64,000 bases of DNA from positions 20,636 through 84,635 of the forward strand of contig CATLBO010000002.1 of assembly GCA_949879025.1 (NCBI GenBank). The letters are read 5' to 3'. This stretch comes from an uncultured Hungatella sp. (GTDB lineage: Bacteria > Bacillota > Clostridia > Lachnospirales > Lachnospiraceae). The position numbers were made by a program, and so were the translations under genes. Below are positions 42,009-52,129 of the stretch, one piece after another; position 1 is the stretch's first letter, and every line of letters begins with the position of its first letter. Under the pieces are notes generated by a model. The model made no database searches. It worked only from the letters and a program-made list of their open reading frames with translations, and was not told where the DNA came from.

Positions 42009-43727
42009 CTAAATCCCGCAAAACCTTTCATATCTCTGTTTCTGCAGTTCTTCACTTCCTAGCTTCCCATACTCTTCCAAGAACCCGCAGATCTTCTCCT
42101 CCATATACCAGGCAATCTCCTTCAGATTGTCGGCGCAGGCAGGCTCCCTCTCCGGAATCACTTTATCAATAATACGAAGTTTCAAAAGATCTCCCGCCGT
42201 AATCCTCATTACCTCAGCAGCCTCCTGAGCTCTTTTGCTGTCCTTCCACAAAATCGACGCAAATCCTTCCGGCGACAGCACAGAATAAATGGCATTCTCC
42301 ATCATCCACACTTCGTTGGCTACAGCCATCGCCAGAGCTCCGCCGCTTCCTCCTTCACCGATAACGACAGACAGAACAGGCACCTTCAAATCCGAAAGCT
42401 CAAACAGGTTTCGGGCAATAGCTTCCCCCTGTCCCCGTTCCTCTGCCTCAATCCCGCAGAACGCTCCCGGCGTATCCACAAAGCAGATAACCGGACGGCC
42501 AAATAATTCTGCCTGCTTCATGAGACGAAGGGCCTTTCTATACCCCTCCGGAGACGGCATTCCAAAATTACGGCTGATATTTTCCTTGGTTGTCTTGCCC
42601 TTTTGCTGTCCGACGACAGTCACAGCCTGACCGTGGAACATGGCAATTCCTCCAACAATCGCTCCATCGTCGCCGAAATACCGATCCCCGTGAAGCTCCA
42701 TAAAATCATCAAACAGTTCCTCTATATAGTCCAATGCTGTAGGCCTGTCTGCCCGTCGGGACAGCTGCACATGCTCCCAGGCAGTTTTTCCGCTGACAAA
42801 TTCATTCCCCGCAGACATATCCACAGCCACAGTACTGGCTTTATTCCTGCCATCTTCATCCTGACACTTGACACCACTGGCCCGATGCATATGCAGCAAT
42901 TTTCCCAGCGTATCTTTCATTTCCTCTCTTGGTACAATCTTGTCCACAAATCCATGAGCCAGCAAAAACTCTGATCTTTGGAAACCTTCCGGAAGCTTCT
43001 GCCCAATGGTCTGCTGAATCACCCGCGGCCCTGCAAAACCGATGAGAGCCCCTGGCTCCGCCAGAATCACATCCCCAAGCATGGCAAAACTGGCTGTTAC
43101 TCCGCCGGTAGTAGGATCTGTCAAAACACTGATAAATAAAAGCCCAGCCTCATGATGCTTTTTCAAAGCACCGCTGGTCTTGGCCATCTGCATCAGGGAC
43201 ACACACCCTTCCTGCATCCTTGCGCCGCCGGAGCAGGCAAAAATAATTATCGGAAGCCTCTGCTTGGTAGCCCGCTCCACCATCCGTGTAATTTTCTCGC
43301 CAACCACATGACCCATGCTGCTCATCAAAAACCTGGAGTCACAGACCCCAAGAGCCGTTTTCTCCCCGTTGATCAGGCATTTTCCCGTGACAATGGCCTC
43401 ATTAAGCCTGGTCTTCTCCCTAGCCTCCCGCACCTTATCCTCATAGCCCGGAAAATCCAGAGGATTGCCAAACTCCATGGAACTGTCCCACTCCTCAAAA
43501 CTTCCCTTATCAGCAGTAATCTCAATTCTTCTGAAAGCATGAACACGGAAATACGCCCTACATTTCGGACACGTGTACAAACTGTCCATCACGTCATCCC
43601 GATAAACCGGCTGACCGCATTTTCTGCATTTTCTCCACAATCCCTCCGGAACATTGGGTTCCCTGGTCTGGCCTTTGTACTTTGTATCAATCAATGTATA
43701 TGTTTTCTTAAACATATCCTTCAGCAT
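42009..43727 (-). CDS. accDA: Acetyl-CoA carboxylase carboxyltransferase, fused beta and alpha subunits
   Basis: The N-terminal AccD part has the four-cysteine zinc site ([17 protein letters not shown]) and SGGARMQEG. The C-terminal AccA part begins near residue 320 ([20 protein letters not shown]) and has [10 protein letters not shown]. AccD and AccA are separate proteins in most bacteria, and the fusion is seen in several Clostridia. It transfers CO2 from carboxybiotin to acetyl-CoA. I start at the ATG at 43727 after AAAGGAG. Confidence 0.93.
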   Translation of the reverse strand: MLKDMFKKTYTLIDTKYKGQTREPNVPEGLWRKCRKCGQPVYRDDVMDSLYTCPKCRAYFRVHAFRRIEITADKGSFEEWDSSMEFGNPLDFPGYEDKVREAREKTRLNEAIVTGKCLINGEKTALGVCDSRFLMSSMGHVVGEKITRMVERATKQRLPIIIFACSGGARMQEGCVSLMQMAKTSGALKKHHEAGLLFISVLTDPTTGGVTASFAMLGDVILAEPGALIGFAGPRVIQQTIGQKLPEGFQRSEFLLAHGFVDKIVPREEMKDTLGKLLHMHRASGVKCQDEDGRNKASTVAVDMSAGNEFVSGKTAWEHVQLSRRADRPTALDYIEELFDDFMELHGDRYFGDDGAIVGGIAMFHGQAVTVVGQQKGKTTKENISRNFGMPSPEGYRKALRLMKQAELFGRPVICFVDTPGAFCGIEAEERGQGEAIARNLFELSDLKVPVLSVVIGEGGSGGALAMAVANEVWMMENAIYSVLSPEGFASILWKDSKRAQEAAEVMRITAGDLLKLRIIDKVIPEREPACADNLKEIAWYMEEKICGFLEEYGKLGSEELQKQRYERFCGI

Positions 43728-43764
43728 ATTCCGGTTTCTCCTTTCAAACTTCCACAATCACACC

Positions 43765-45117
43765 CTACTTTCCATACTGGGGAAAATAAGTAGGAATAAA
43801 ATGGGTATCCGTGTCACCCTGGTCAAAGGCCTCATGATTCAAAATCTCATACTGAAAATCCAGATTCGTCTCAATACCCTCAATCACCAATTCTCCCAGG
43901 GCGCTGCGCATCTTAGCTATAGCTGACTCTCTGTCTTTCCCATGGACAATCAGCTTCAAAAGCATGGAATCATAATTAGGCGGCACCCTGTAATCACAGT
44001 AAATGTGGCTGTCCACCCGAATGCCGTTGCCGCCTGGCGTGTGAACATTGGTAATCAGGCCTGGACAAGGCATAAAATGCTTTGACGGGTTCTCCGCATT
44101 AATCCTGCACTCAATGGCATGGCCCTGAATCCGAACCTCATCCTGGGTCACAGACAGAGGCTCTCCAGCAGCAATCCGAATCTGCTCTTTGATCAAATCC
44201 ATGCCCGTTACCATCTCTGTCACCGGATGTTCCACTTGAATCCTGGTATTCATTTCCATAAAATAAAAATTTTTGTTTTTATCTAAAAGGAACTCAATGG
44301 TTCCTGCATTTTCATATCCAACTGCCCTTGCAGCCCGAACAGCCGTCTCCCCCATTTTTTTCCGCAGCTCCTCGGAAATAGCAATAGACGGGGACTCCTC
44401 CAAAACCTTCTGGTGCCGTCTCTGAATGGAACAATCCCTCTCTCCAAGATGTACCACGTGGCCCTGTTTATCCGCCATAATCTGAAACTCAATATGCCTT
44501 GGCTTTTCAATATACCGTTCAAGATACATGGTATCATCGGAAAATCCCTTCACCGACTCCATCTGGGCATTGAGAAAATTTGCCTCAAAATCATCAGGCC
44601 CGTATGATATTCTCATACCCTTTCCGCCGCCTCCAGAAGAAGCCTTAATCATCACAGGATAACCGATTTCCTCTGCCATGACTTTAGCCTCTTCCACCTT
44701 GTACACTGGCTCCTTGCTTCCTGGCACCACTGGCACCCCGGCCTCTATCATAGTCTTTCTGGCTTCCGATTTATTGCCCATTTTATTGATTAAATCCGCC
44801 GACGGCCCAATAAACGTAATGCTGCACTTCTCACAAAGCTCTGCAAACCTGGCATTCTCCGATAAAAATCCGAATCCGGGATGAATGGCCTCTGCTTTCA
44901 TTGCCACAGTAGCCGAAATAATCCTCTCCATGTTCAGATAGCTCTTATCTGAAGGAGCCGGACCGATACAGATAGCTTCATCTGCCAGAAGAGTATGGAG
45001 AGAATCCTTGTCAGCTTCCGAATATACGGCCACTGTCTTGATACCCATTTCCCTGCATGCCCTGATAATCCGAACCGCAATCTCTCCCCTGTTGGCAACC
45101 AATATTTTTGTAAACAT
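43765..45117 (-). CDS. accC: Biotin carboxylase (AccC)
   Basis: A 450-residue ATP-grasp enzyme: opening KILVANRGEIAVRIIRACREMG, glycine-rich loop ASSGGGGKGMR, and EMNTRIQVEHPVTE. It carboxylates biotin on AccB. It sits between fabZ and accDA with 11- and 37-base gaps. Confidence 0.95.
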   Translation of the reverse strand: MFTKILVANRGEIAVRIIRACREMGIKTVAVYSEADKDSLHTLLADEAICIGPAPSDKSYLNMERIISATVAMKAEAIHPGFGFLSENARFAELCEKCSITFIGPSADLINKMGNKSEARKTMIEAGVPVVPGSKEPVYKVEEAKVMAEEIGYPVMIKASSGGGGKGMRISYGPDDFEANFLNAQMESVKGFSDDTMYLERYIEKPRHIEFQIMADKQGHVVHLGERDCSIQRRHQKVLEESPSIAISEELRKKMGETAVRAARAVGYENAGTIEFLLDKNKNFYFMEMNTRIQVEHPVTEMVTGMDLIKEQIRIAAGEPLSVTQDEVRIQGHAIECRINAENPSKHFMPCPGLITNVHTPGGNGIRVDSHIYCDYRVPPNYDSMLLKLIVHGKDRESAIAKMRSALGELVIEGIETNLDFQYEILNHEAFDQGDTDTHFIPTYFPQYGK

Positions 45118-45128
45118 AAGGCATTCCC

Positions 45129-45551
45129 CTATCCAATCATAAAAGTCAATTCCGCTGACACAGCAACCTTTCCATCCACCGTAGCCGTAGCCTTTCCGAT
45201 ACCCATAGGCCCTTTCTGCTTAATAATCTCACACTCCAGCCGAAGTTTGTCCCCTGGAACCACCTTTCTCTTAAATCTGGCATGATTGATGGCCCCAAAA
45301 TATGCGGTCTTGCCTTTGTTCTCCTCAACACTCAAAATCGCCACAGCCCCTACCTGGGCCAGAGCTTCCACCATCAGCACCCCCGGCATTACCGGTTCTT
45401 GGGGAAAATGCCCCTTAAACTGAGGCTCATCATAAGTGACACATTTATATCCCACAGCCCTGATCCCCGGCTCCAGCTCCTCAATACAGTCAATTAAAAG
45501 AAACGGATGACGATGGGGGATGATCTCCTGAATTTCCTTAATTCCAAGCAT
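45129..45551 (-). CDS. fabZ: 3-hydroxyacyl-ACP dehydratase FabZ
   Basis: A 140-residue hot-dog-fold protein with [12 protein letters not shown], the catalytic His in [19 protein letters not shown] and the Glu in the same helix. No FabA/FabM is in the window, so this operon as seen has no dedicated enzyme for unsaturated chains. Confidence 0.95.
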   Translation of the reverse strand: MLGIKEIQEIIPHRHPFLLIDCIEELEPGIRAVGYKCVTYDEPQFKGHFPQEPVMPGVLMVEALAQVGAVAILSVEENKGKTAYFGAINHARFKRKVVPGDKLRLECEIIKQKGPMGIGKATATVDGKVAVSAELTFMIG

Positions 45552-45565
45552 ATGATTTTCTCCTT

Positions 45566-46297
45566 TTAACGAATCCTGAACAATGGCTGATTGTATTCCA
45601 CCACATCTTCGTTATTGACTAAAATAGCCTCAACCACTCCGTCATACTCACTTTCAATCTCATTCATCAGCTTCATAGCCTCAATAATTCCTAAAACCTG
45701 GCCCTTTTTCACAACATCCCCAACTTTTACGAAATTCTCTGCATCCGGGGAAGAGGCGCTGTAAAATACGCCCACCAGCGGCGAAACCACCACTTTATCA
45801 GAGCCAATAGCCGCCGGAACCGCAACTGCCTGTCCTACAGCAGCAGCTGCTGCAGCCTGGGCAACTGCTCCTGTTCCCAAAACGCCTGCTGCTGGTACGG
45901 AAGATATTGCCGCACTTCCACCCCCCAAAGTTCCAGCTGCTCCTGGAACCACGGCCACATTTCCAACCATTCCCGGAATCATGCCAACATTACCTGATGC
46001 CCCTGACAGTACAGCCGCATTTCCAACTGTTACAGCTGCTCCTGGAATGGCTGCCATTTCTCCAACAGTCCCCAGACCATTTCCCACATTTGCTGCGCCT
46101 GAACCTGTCACAGCAGTCTGAACCATCGCCCCGGCCGAAGCCGATCCAATCCCGTTTTCTCCATGCGCTGCCGTCGGTGCGCCACCAAAATTATCTTTTC
46201 GAAGAGAAATCTTAACCCCATTATCCTCCACATCCAGCGTCGTAAGCCCGTGATCCGTAAAAGCCTGGATCAGCGCAAGAACACTCTGTAATTCCAT
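45566..46297 (-). CDS. accB: Biotin carboxyl carrier protein of acetyl-CoA carboxylase (AccB)
   Basis: It has a short N-terminal helix region and a C-terminal biotinyl domain with the biotin lysine in [13 protein letters not shown]. Between them lies an unusually long linker (about residues 45-165) made almost only of Ala, Gly, Val, Pro and Met with loose VPGAAG- and VGNA-type repeats. With 243 residues it is well above the 150-170 usual for AccB. The linker probably acts as a flexible tether. Confidence 0.93.
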   Translation of the reverse strand: MELQSVLALIQAFTDHGLTTLDVEDNGVKISLRKDNFGGAPTAAHGENGIGSASAGAMVQTAVTGSGAANVGNGLGTVGEMAAIPGAAVTVGNAAVLSGASGNVGMIPGMVGNVAVVPGAAGTLGGGSAAISSVPAAGVLGTGAVAQAAAAAAVGQAVAVPAAIGSDKVVVSPLVGVFYSASSPDAENFVKVGDVVKKGQVLGIIEAMKLMNEIESEYDGVVEAILVNNEDVVEYNQPLFRIR

Positions 46298-46309
46298 ACC
46301 TGATTCCCC

Positions 46310-47551
46310 CTATTCCTCAAATTTCTTAATAAGCAATGTGGCATTATGGCCGCCGAATCCAAGTGAATTGCTCATGGCGTACCGGATATCCGCCTTTATG
46401 CCGTCTCCCTTGGTGTAATCCAAGTCACAGCCTTCATCCTCTGTCTCCAGGCCAGCCGTGGCATGGACATATCCCTCCTCTATGGCCTTCACGCAGGCAA
46501 TAAACTCAACACCGCCTGCTGCGCCTAAAAGGTGCCCCACCATAGATTTTGTGGAATTAATATGAACCTTATATGCATGCTCTCCCAGAGCCAGCTTAAT
46601 GGCCTTTGTCTCAAACAAATCATTGTGATGTGTTCCGGTTCCGTGGGCATTGATATAATCCACATCATCCGCCTGGATGCCTCCATCCTTCATAGCCATC
46701 TCCATCGCCTTGGCTGCGCCGCTTCCGTCCTCCGCCGGCGACGTAATATGGTAGGCATCACAAGTAGCCCCATAGCCAACCAGCTCCCCGTAAATTTTCG
46801 CACCTCTGGCTCTGGCATGATCCAGAGACTCCAAAACCACAACGCCGGCGCCTTCACCCATAACAAACCCATTTCTCTCACGATCAAAAGGAATGGATGC
46901 TCTCAATGGGTTTTCTGAAGCAGACAGCGCTGTCAATGCGCCAAATCCTGCAATGCTCAGAGGCGTGATAGAAGCCTCCGTGCCGCCTGCCACCAGAACA
47001 TCCGCTTCCCCATACTGAATCGAACGGTACGCCTCTCCAATAGAATGTGTTCCTGTAGCGCAGGCCGTAACCACATTAAAGCATTTTCCCTTAAGGCCAA
47101 ACTGAATAGCCACATTGCCGGCCGCCATATTGCCAATCATCAAAGGAACCAGAAGAGGATTCACCCGGCTTGGCCCCTTTTCCAGAAGTTTCTTATACTC
47201 CCTCTCAATAGACTGCAGGCTTCCGATTCCCGAACCGATACACACGCCCATACGGTAAGGGTCCTCTTTCTCCATCTCAAGGCCGGAATGCTCCAGAGCC
47301 TCCTTAGCCGCTGCAACCGCAAACTGAGAAAACCTTTCCATCCTCTTGGCTGTCTTTGGGTCCATGTAATTCTTACCTTCAAACCCTTTTACTTCAGCCG
47401 CCAGTTTCACCTTGTAATTCTCTGTATCAAAAACCGTAATAGGCCCGATTCCCACCTTTTTTTCCTTCAGCCCGCTCCAAAATTCATCCACACTGTTTCC
47501 AATAGGGGTAATCGCTCCCATTCCGGTAACAACCACACGATTGCTCATCAT
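46310..47551 (-). CDS. fabF: 3-oxoacyl-ACP synthase II (FabF)
   Basis: A thiolase-fold elongating enzyme with the Cys in TACATGTHS, His in NAHGTGTHHND and in STKSMVGHLLGAAG, and the C-terminal SLGFGGHNATLL. The start is taken at the first ATG after AGGAGGAGTGAA (47551), the second being 47548. It sits between fabG and accB. Confidence 0.95.
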   Translation of the reverse strand: MMSNRVVVTGMGAITPIGNSVDEFWSGLKEKKVGIGPITVFDTENYKVKLAAEVKGFEGKNYMDPKTAKRMERFSQFAVAAAKEALEHSGLEMEKEDPYRMGVCIGSGIGSLQSIEREYKKLLEKGPSRVNPLLVPLMIGNMAAGNVAIQFGLKGKCFNVVTACATGTHSIGEAYRSIQYGEADVLVAGGTEASITPLSIAGFGALTALSASENPLRASIPFDRERNGFVMGEGAGVVVLESLDHARARGAKIYGELVGYGATCDAYHITSPAEDGSGAAKAMEMAMKDGGIQADDVDYINAHGTGTHHNDLFETKAIKLALGEHAYKVHINSTKSMVGHLLGAAGGVEFIACVKAIEEGYVHATAGLETEDEGCDLDYTKGDGIKADIRYAMSNSLGFGGHNATLLIKKFEE

Positions 47552-47665
47552 TTCACTCCTCCTGTCTTCTGCCGGGTTGTGCCCCACTCAAACATTCCTT
47601 CAAATCCACATGTACTTTTTCCAGTACTGTCCTGCAAAAATACCGGTTAAATCGATACGTCTCAG

Positions 47666-48406
47666 TTACATAGCCATACCGCCGTCTACGCACAGCACCT
47701 GCCCTGTAATATATCTGGCTTTATCCGAAGCCAAAAATGCCGCTGTCTCTGCAACATCCTTTGTCTCACCGAATTTCTTCATGGGAATCTGGGCTATGGC
47801 TCCCTCCTTCACCGCATTCGACAGCACTTCCGTCATCTCCGTATTAATAAAACCTGGGGCAATAGCATTGACTGTAATTCCCCTGCTTGCCAGCTCCCTG
47901 GCTGCAGATTTGGTCATACCAATGATCCCTGCCTTGGAAGCTGCATAGTTTACCTGTCCTGCGTTGCCCAAAACTCCTGACACCGAAGAAATATTGATGA
48001 TCCTGCCGCTCTTCTGTTTTAACATCTGCCGGGCCACATGGCGCATACAATTAAAAGCTCCCTTCAGATTTGTCCTGACAACCGCATCAAAGTCTTCCTC
48101 CGACATGCGCATCAAAAGCCCATCCTTAGTAATCCCAGCATTATTCACAAGAATATCAATATGCCCGTAATCTTTAATCACCTGCTCCATAAACTTCCCG
48201 GCTTTCTCAAAATCAGACACGTCACACTGGATGGCTTCCGCCTTGCCGCCATTGTCCTCAATTTCTCTAACCGTTTCCTCCGCCCTTTGGGCCGAACCAT
48301 TATAATTAACAATCACCGCAGCCCCCGCAGCAGCCAAAGTCCTGGCAATCTCCCTGCCGATTCCCCGGCTTGCTCCGGTAACCACCGCCACCTTACCTGT
48401 CAGCAT
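47666..48406 (-). CDS. fabG: 3-oxoacyl-ACP reductase (FabG)
   Basis: A 246-residue short-chain dehydrogenase with TGASRGIGRE, the NNAG motif, catalytic Ser and YAASK, and the C-terminal ITGQVLCVDGGMAM. It uses NADPH to reduce 3-oxoacyl-ACP. Confidence 0.95.
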   Translation of the reverse strand: MLTGKVAVVTGASRGIGREIARTLAAAGAAVIVNYNGSAQRAEETVREIEDNGGKAEAIQCDVSDFEKAGKFMEQVIKDYGHIDILVNNAGITKDGLLMRMSEEDFDAVVRTNLKGAFNCMRHVARQMLKQKSGRIINISSVSGVLGNAGQVNYAASKAGIIGMTKSAARELASRGITVNAIAPGFINTEMTEVLSNAVKEGAIAQIPMKKFGETKDVAETAAFLASDKARYITGQVLCVDGGMAM

Positions 48407-48494
48407 CTGTTCTTTCCTCCTCTATATTTCAGTGAATCCTGCAAACCTGAACCCGGACAAGAATGACATTCTCCCTGGCTCCGCAGCAAATTCG

Positions 48495-49406
48495 CTATTT
48501 CACTTTCTCCAAATCATCCATTTTCTCTATATTAAGAACCGTAACGTTCCTATTAATCTTCTTTATAAACCCGCTAAGAGTCTTCCCTGGTCCAATCTCC
48601 ACAAATGTATCCACGCCGTCCTTAAGCATAGTCTCCACACTCTGCTGCCATCTGACCGAAGAATACACCTGCTGCATCAACAAAGGCTTAACCAATGCTT
48701 CATCTGTCACATACTCTGCCGTAACATTGGCCACATAAGGAATCTCTGGTTTTGACACTTTCACGCTCTCCAGCACCTTTCCCAGCTTTTCCCCGGCCCC
48801 TTTAAGCATCTTTGAATGGAATGGCCCACTGACATTAAGAGGTACCACCCTTTTAGCCCCGGCCTCCTTCAGCTTTATTCCCGCTGATTCTACAGCTTCC
48901 TTTTTCCCCGAAATTACAATTTGACCCGGGCAATTATAATTGGCAATTTGAACATCCTGAATATCCTTGATTATCTGTTCTATACTTTCCCCATCCATGG
49001 CCAGAACCGCAGCCATAGCACCAATCCCCAGAGGAACCTCACCCTGCATCAAGATCCCTCTCTGCCTCACAGTAGTAATGGCATCATCCACAGACATAAC
49101 GCCTGCAGCAGCCAGCGCACAATATTCTCCCAGGCTGAGCCCCGCAGCCACATAAGGCCTCATATCCGTTTTTTCCATCAGTACCTTCATCATGGCAATG
49201 CCTGCAGTCACCATAGCCGCCTGGGTATACTCCGTAATATCCAGACGGTCATTGCTCTCAAAGCACAGCTCCGGCATAGAAAAACCCAAAAGATCTGACG
49301 CCCTGTCAAAAATCCGCCTTGCAGTCTCTGTATTATCGTAAAAATCCTTACCCATACCAACAGTCTGCGCTCCCTGTCCTGGGAAAATAAATGCAACTTT
49401 ATTCAT
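48495..49406 (-). CDS. fabD: Malonyl-CoA:ACP transacylase (FabD)
   Basis: A 303-residue acyltransferase with FIFPGQGAQTVGMG, the nucleophile serine in GLSLGEYCAL and the His in GPFHSKML. RBS AAAAGGAG. It follows fabK after a 175-base gap that holds no recognisable gene. Confidence 0.95.
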   Translation of the reverse strand: MNKVAFIFPGQGAQTVGMGKDFYDNTETARRIFDRASDLLGFSMPELCFESNDRLDITEYTQAAMVTAGIAMMKVLMEKTDMRPYVAAGLSLGEYCALAAAGVMSVDDAITTVRQRGILMQGEVPLGIGAMAAVLAMDGESIEQIIKDIQDVQIANYNCPGQIVISGKKEAVESAGIKLKEAGAKRVVPLNVSGPFHSKMLKGAGEKLGKVLESVKVSKPEIPYVANVTAEYVTDEALVKPLLMQQVYSSVRWQQSVETMLKDGVDTFVEIGPGKTLSGFIKKINRNVTVLNIEKMDDLEKVK

Positions 49407-49581
49407 GAAATACTCCTTTTACTATCGCTTTTCTTTGCAGGGCCGGCAGCAAATGCCTGCCATACTCCTGCTCATGGCCAAATTAAATGCCTTCAGATCA
49501 AACCAATTATAAGGCACTCTCTGCCAGGCAGTTCCAATTGCTCATTTCATTTCCAAGCTGATTTCTGTCAGATAATATCAA

Positions 49582-50508
49582 TTAATTCCACTTCATCAGC
49601 GTTTTGGCCTGAGCCATCATTTCCTCAACTATCTCTTTACAAGTCTGCTCTTTCGTAATCAGCCCTGCAATCTGCCCTGCCATCACTGTTCCCTTGGCTA
49701 CATCGCCCTCCTGAACCGCCCGGCGCAAAGCTCCCAGAGTCATATACTCCAACTCCTCAAAGGATTTACCCTCTGCCTCCATTTTCACATACTCTCTGGT
49801 CATCTCATTTCTCAAACAGCGGATTGGATGGCCATGGCTTCTCCCGGTTACTGCCGAATCAATATCCTTTGCCTTGATGATTCTCTGCTTATAATTCTCA
49901 TGTACCACGGCTTCTTTTGACACCACAAACCTGGTGCCGATCTGAACCGCCTCAGCTCCAAGCATAAAAGCCGCTGCAATCCCTCTCCCGTCGCCGATTC
50001 CCCCTGCTGCAATGACAGGAATCTTAACTGCATCCACAACCTGTGGAACCAGGGTCATGGTAGTCTGCTCTCCGATGTGCCCTCCGGACTCACATCCTTC
50101 AGCCACTACTGCATCTGCCCCATGCCTCTCCATGCGCCGGGCCAATGCTACAGAAGCCACCACAGGAATCACCTTCACGCCTGCTGCCTTCCATATGTCC
50201 ATATACTTCTCAGGATTCCCGGCACCAGTGGTAACCACCTTAATACCTTCCTCCACAATTACCTTGGCTACATCATCTGCATAAGGGCTCATAAGCATTA
50301 CATTCACCCCAAATGGCTTGTCCGTCAGCTTCCTTGCCTTACGGATTTCGTCCCTGACTACCTCTCCTGGTGCATTAGCCCCACCAATAAGTCCCAGACC
50401 TCCAGCCTCAGAAACCGCAGCCGCCAGATGGTGTTCTGCCACCCAGGCCATGCCTCCCTGTATAATCGGGTATTCTACCCCCAAAAGCTCTGTAATCCTT
50501 GTTTTCAT
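49582..50508 (-). CDS. fabK: Enoyl-ACP reductase II (FabK)
   Basis: An FMN-dependent enoyl reductase of the nitronate monooxygenase superfamily (YPIIQGGMAWVAEHHLAAAVS, AEGCESGGHIGE, AAGGIGDGRGIAAAFMLGAEAVQIGTRF shortened here). Its place between acpP and fabD is the classic FabK location. The ATG at 50508 is chosen over the overlapping TTG at 50517. FabK-type cells are typically insensitive to triclosan. Confidence 0.93.
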   Translation of the reverse strand: MKTRITELLGVEYPIIQGGMAWVAEHHLAAAVSEAGGLGLIGGANAPGEVVRDEIRKARKLTDKPFGVNVMLMSPYADDVAKVIVEEGIKVVTTGAGNPEKYMDIWKAAGVKVIPVVASVALARRMERHGADAVVAEGCESGGHIGEQTTMTLVPQVVDAVKIPVIAAGGIGDGRGIAAAFMLGAEAVQIGTRFVVSKEAVVHENYKQRIIKAKDIDSAVTGRSHGHPIRCLRNEMTREYVKMEAEGKSFEELEYMTLGALRRAVQEGDVAKGTVMAGQIAGLITKEQTCKEIVEEMMAQAKTLMKWN

Positions 50509-50509
50509 T

Positions 50510-50740
50510 TTACTCAACGCCTTTTTCCTTCAGATAATTCATTACTTCGCCTACAGTCAGAAGATTCTGCAGATCCTCTGCCGGAATCTCTACAGAGTAC
50601 TCATCTTCCAGGGCCATTACAAGCTCAAACAAATCCAAAGAATCTGCCGCCAAGTCATCCTTAAAATTAGAATTCTCCGTAATGGTATCTGCATCCACAC
50701 TCAACTGCTCCGAAATAATTTCCTTCATCTTCTCTAACAT
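50510..50740 (-). CDS. acpP: Acyl carrier protein
   Basis: A 76-residue acidic four-helix protein with the phosphopantetheine serine in AADSLDLFELVMALE. It carries growing acyl chains. RBS AGAGGAGAG. A FabT-like box lies upstream at 50814. Confidence 0.95.
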   Translation of the reverse strand: MLEKMKEIISEQLSVDADTITENSNFKDDLAADSLDLFELVMALEDEYSVEIPAEDLQNLLTVGEVMNYLKEKGVE

Positions 50741-50813
50741 AGTTTTACTCTCCTCTTCTTATACTTTTTAAATTGTTGTCTATATAGCAAGCTTTCGACA
50801 AAAATCGAAAAAC

Positions 50814-50826
50814 TTTGACTATCAAA
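50814..50826. promoter_or_regulatory. FabT-like operator upstream of acpP
   Basis: TTTGACTATCAAA, close to the TTTGATTATCAAA-type box bound by FabT-class MarR regulators of fatty-acid genes in Firmicutes. A second, similar box precedes fabH. Confidence 0.6.
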
Positions 50827-50906
50827 TCAATTCTATAAAAAATTTTTCTGCACTGACCGTCTTACAGTGCCAGCAAATCGCCTGTACTGCATCCACTGCC
50901 TGCCGA

Positions 50907-51878
50907 TTACCACTCAACCAGCATTGCTCCCCAGGTAAGACCGGCCCCAAATCCTGCCAGAACCAACTTGTCACCTCTGCAAAGATTCCCCTGCTGGTTC
51001 AGCTCGTCAAGAAGGATAGGTATGGTAGCTCCGGAAGTATTGCCGTACCGATCTATATTCATAGGAATCTTGTCCATGGAAATCTTAAGCCGTTTGGCAA
51101 TAGACTCACAAATACGATAATTTGCCTGATGCAGCACAAGATATTTCACTGCACCTATGTCTGTACCAGCATTCCTCAACAGGCTGTCCACGCACTCTGG
51201 TACTTTTTTCACCGCAAACTTAAAAACCTCCTGGCCTTCCATAGCAATATAGCCTGGTTCAGGCTTTCTTCCCGTAAGAAAATTTTCCATAGACCTGGCC
51301 TGGCATGTTAAAACTGACGCTTTGCTTCCATCAGAACCTACTTTGCCGCATATCAGGCCCCTATCCCCGCTTTCACTGGCTTTCACCACCGCTGCCCCTG
51401 CGCCGTCTCCAAACAGCACACAGGTACTTCTATCCGACCAGTCCACATTCTTGCTGAGATTATCAACCCCAATCACCAGCCCTGTGCTGTATGTTCCTGT
51501 CTTTATCAGCGCATCCATGGTGTGCATGGCAAAGATAAATCCCGAGCAGGCCGCACTCACATCATACCCGACTGCATTCCCTGCCCCCAAAATCCCCTGA
51601 ACCTCACAGGCAGTACTAGGAAAACAATAGTCAGCTGTAGTGGTAGCTGCTATAATAATATCAATCTCTTCCGGCTTTACCCCTGCGTCTTCCAGTGCCC
51701 GTTTCGCTGCCTCCGCTGCCATCCAAGTAGTACCTGGCCCTTCTGAAATGCGCCTCTGGACAATTCCGGTCCGGGTCCTTATCCACTCATCACTGGTATC
51801 TACAATCTCCGCCAAATCGTCATTGGTCACGACCCTGGGCGGGGCAAAAGAACCAGTTCCTATAATCACTGTTTTCAT
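50907..51878 (-). CDS. fabH: 3-oxoacyl-ACP synthase III (FabH)
   Basis: A 323-residue initiating condensing enzyme with the Cys in VSAACSGFIFAM, the His in VLHQANYRI and the Asn in RYGNTSGATIP. It is first in the operon and starts chains from acetyl- or branched acyl-CoA. Promoter and operator lie upstream. Confidence 0.95.
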   Translation of the reverse strand: MKTVIIGTGSFAPPRVVTNDDLAEIVDTSDEWIRTRTGIVQRRISEGPGTTWMAAEAAKRALEDAGVKPEEIDIIIAATTTADYCFPSTACEVQGILGAGNAVGYDVSAACSGFIFAMHTMDALIKTGTYSTGLVIGVDNLSKNVDWSDRSTCVLFGDGAGAAVVKASESGDRGLICGKVGSDGSKASVLTCQARSMENFLTGRKPEPGYIAMEGQEVFKFAVKKVPECVDSLLRNAGTDIGAVKYLVLHQANYRICESIAKRLKISMDKIPMNIDRYGNTSGATIPILLDELNQQGNLCRGDKLVLAGFGAGLTWGAMLVEW

Positions 51879-51901
51879 TCTTAGATTTGTCCTTCAAAAT
51901 A

Positions 51902-51916
51902 TTTTGATTTTCAAAA
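51902..51916. promoter_or_regulatory. FabT-like operator in the fabH leader
   Basis: TTTTGA-TTT-TCAAAA, an almost perfect palindrome just downstream of the fabH -10 box. Binding here would block transcription of the whole operon. Confidence 0.65.
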
Positions 51917-51918
51917 TA

Positions 51919-51947
51919 ATAGTATATAAATATCCATATTTTGTCAA
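51919..51947 (-). promoter_or_regulatory. Promoter of the fatty-acid synthesis operon
   Basis: On the minus strand TTGACA (51942-51947), 17 bases, TACTAT (51919-51924). Confidence 0.75.
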
Positions 51948-51988
51948 GAGGAAATTTATACTCCCGGCAAATTTTACGATGAAACTTG

Positions 51989-52016
51989 TACAGCCAAATA
52001 GGCAGCATAAGTTCAG
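51989..52016 (-). repeat. Degenerate inverted copy of the dispersed repeat
   Basis: Read on the minus strand, CTGAACTTATGCTGCCTA matches the start of the repeat at 26318 and 40709 (CTGAATTTATGCCGCCTA) with two changes. The following bases are only loosely similar. The three-frame peptide context (LNLC..G..) is also shared. Confidence 0.5.
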
Positions 52017-52058
52017 AGTTGCTGCGTACCGATGACATGAGATGGACATGAACCAGAA

Positions 52059-52090
52059 AGGACGCCGCAAGTCTCCTGCTTCGGCGTCCT
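52059..52090 (-). terminator. Probable terminator of the MATE gene at 52130
   Basis: A nine-base perfect stem AGGACGCCG / CGGCGTCCT with a 14-base loop. It is followed by TTTCTGG on the minus strand and CTTTC on the plus strand. Confidence 0.55.
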
Positions 52091-52129
52091 CTTTCAAGGA
52101 AAAATATCAACATAAAATCATTCAGCAGA

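Noticed and set aside
49407-49581. Possible small gene between fabD and fabK
   Set aside because: Frames are short and interrupted, and there is no ribosome site with a matching start. Only weak hairpins are visible.
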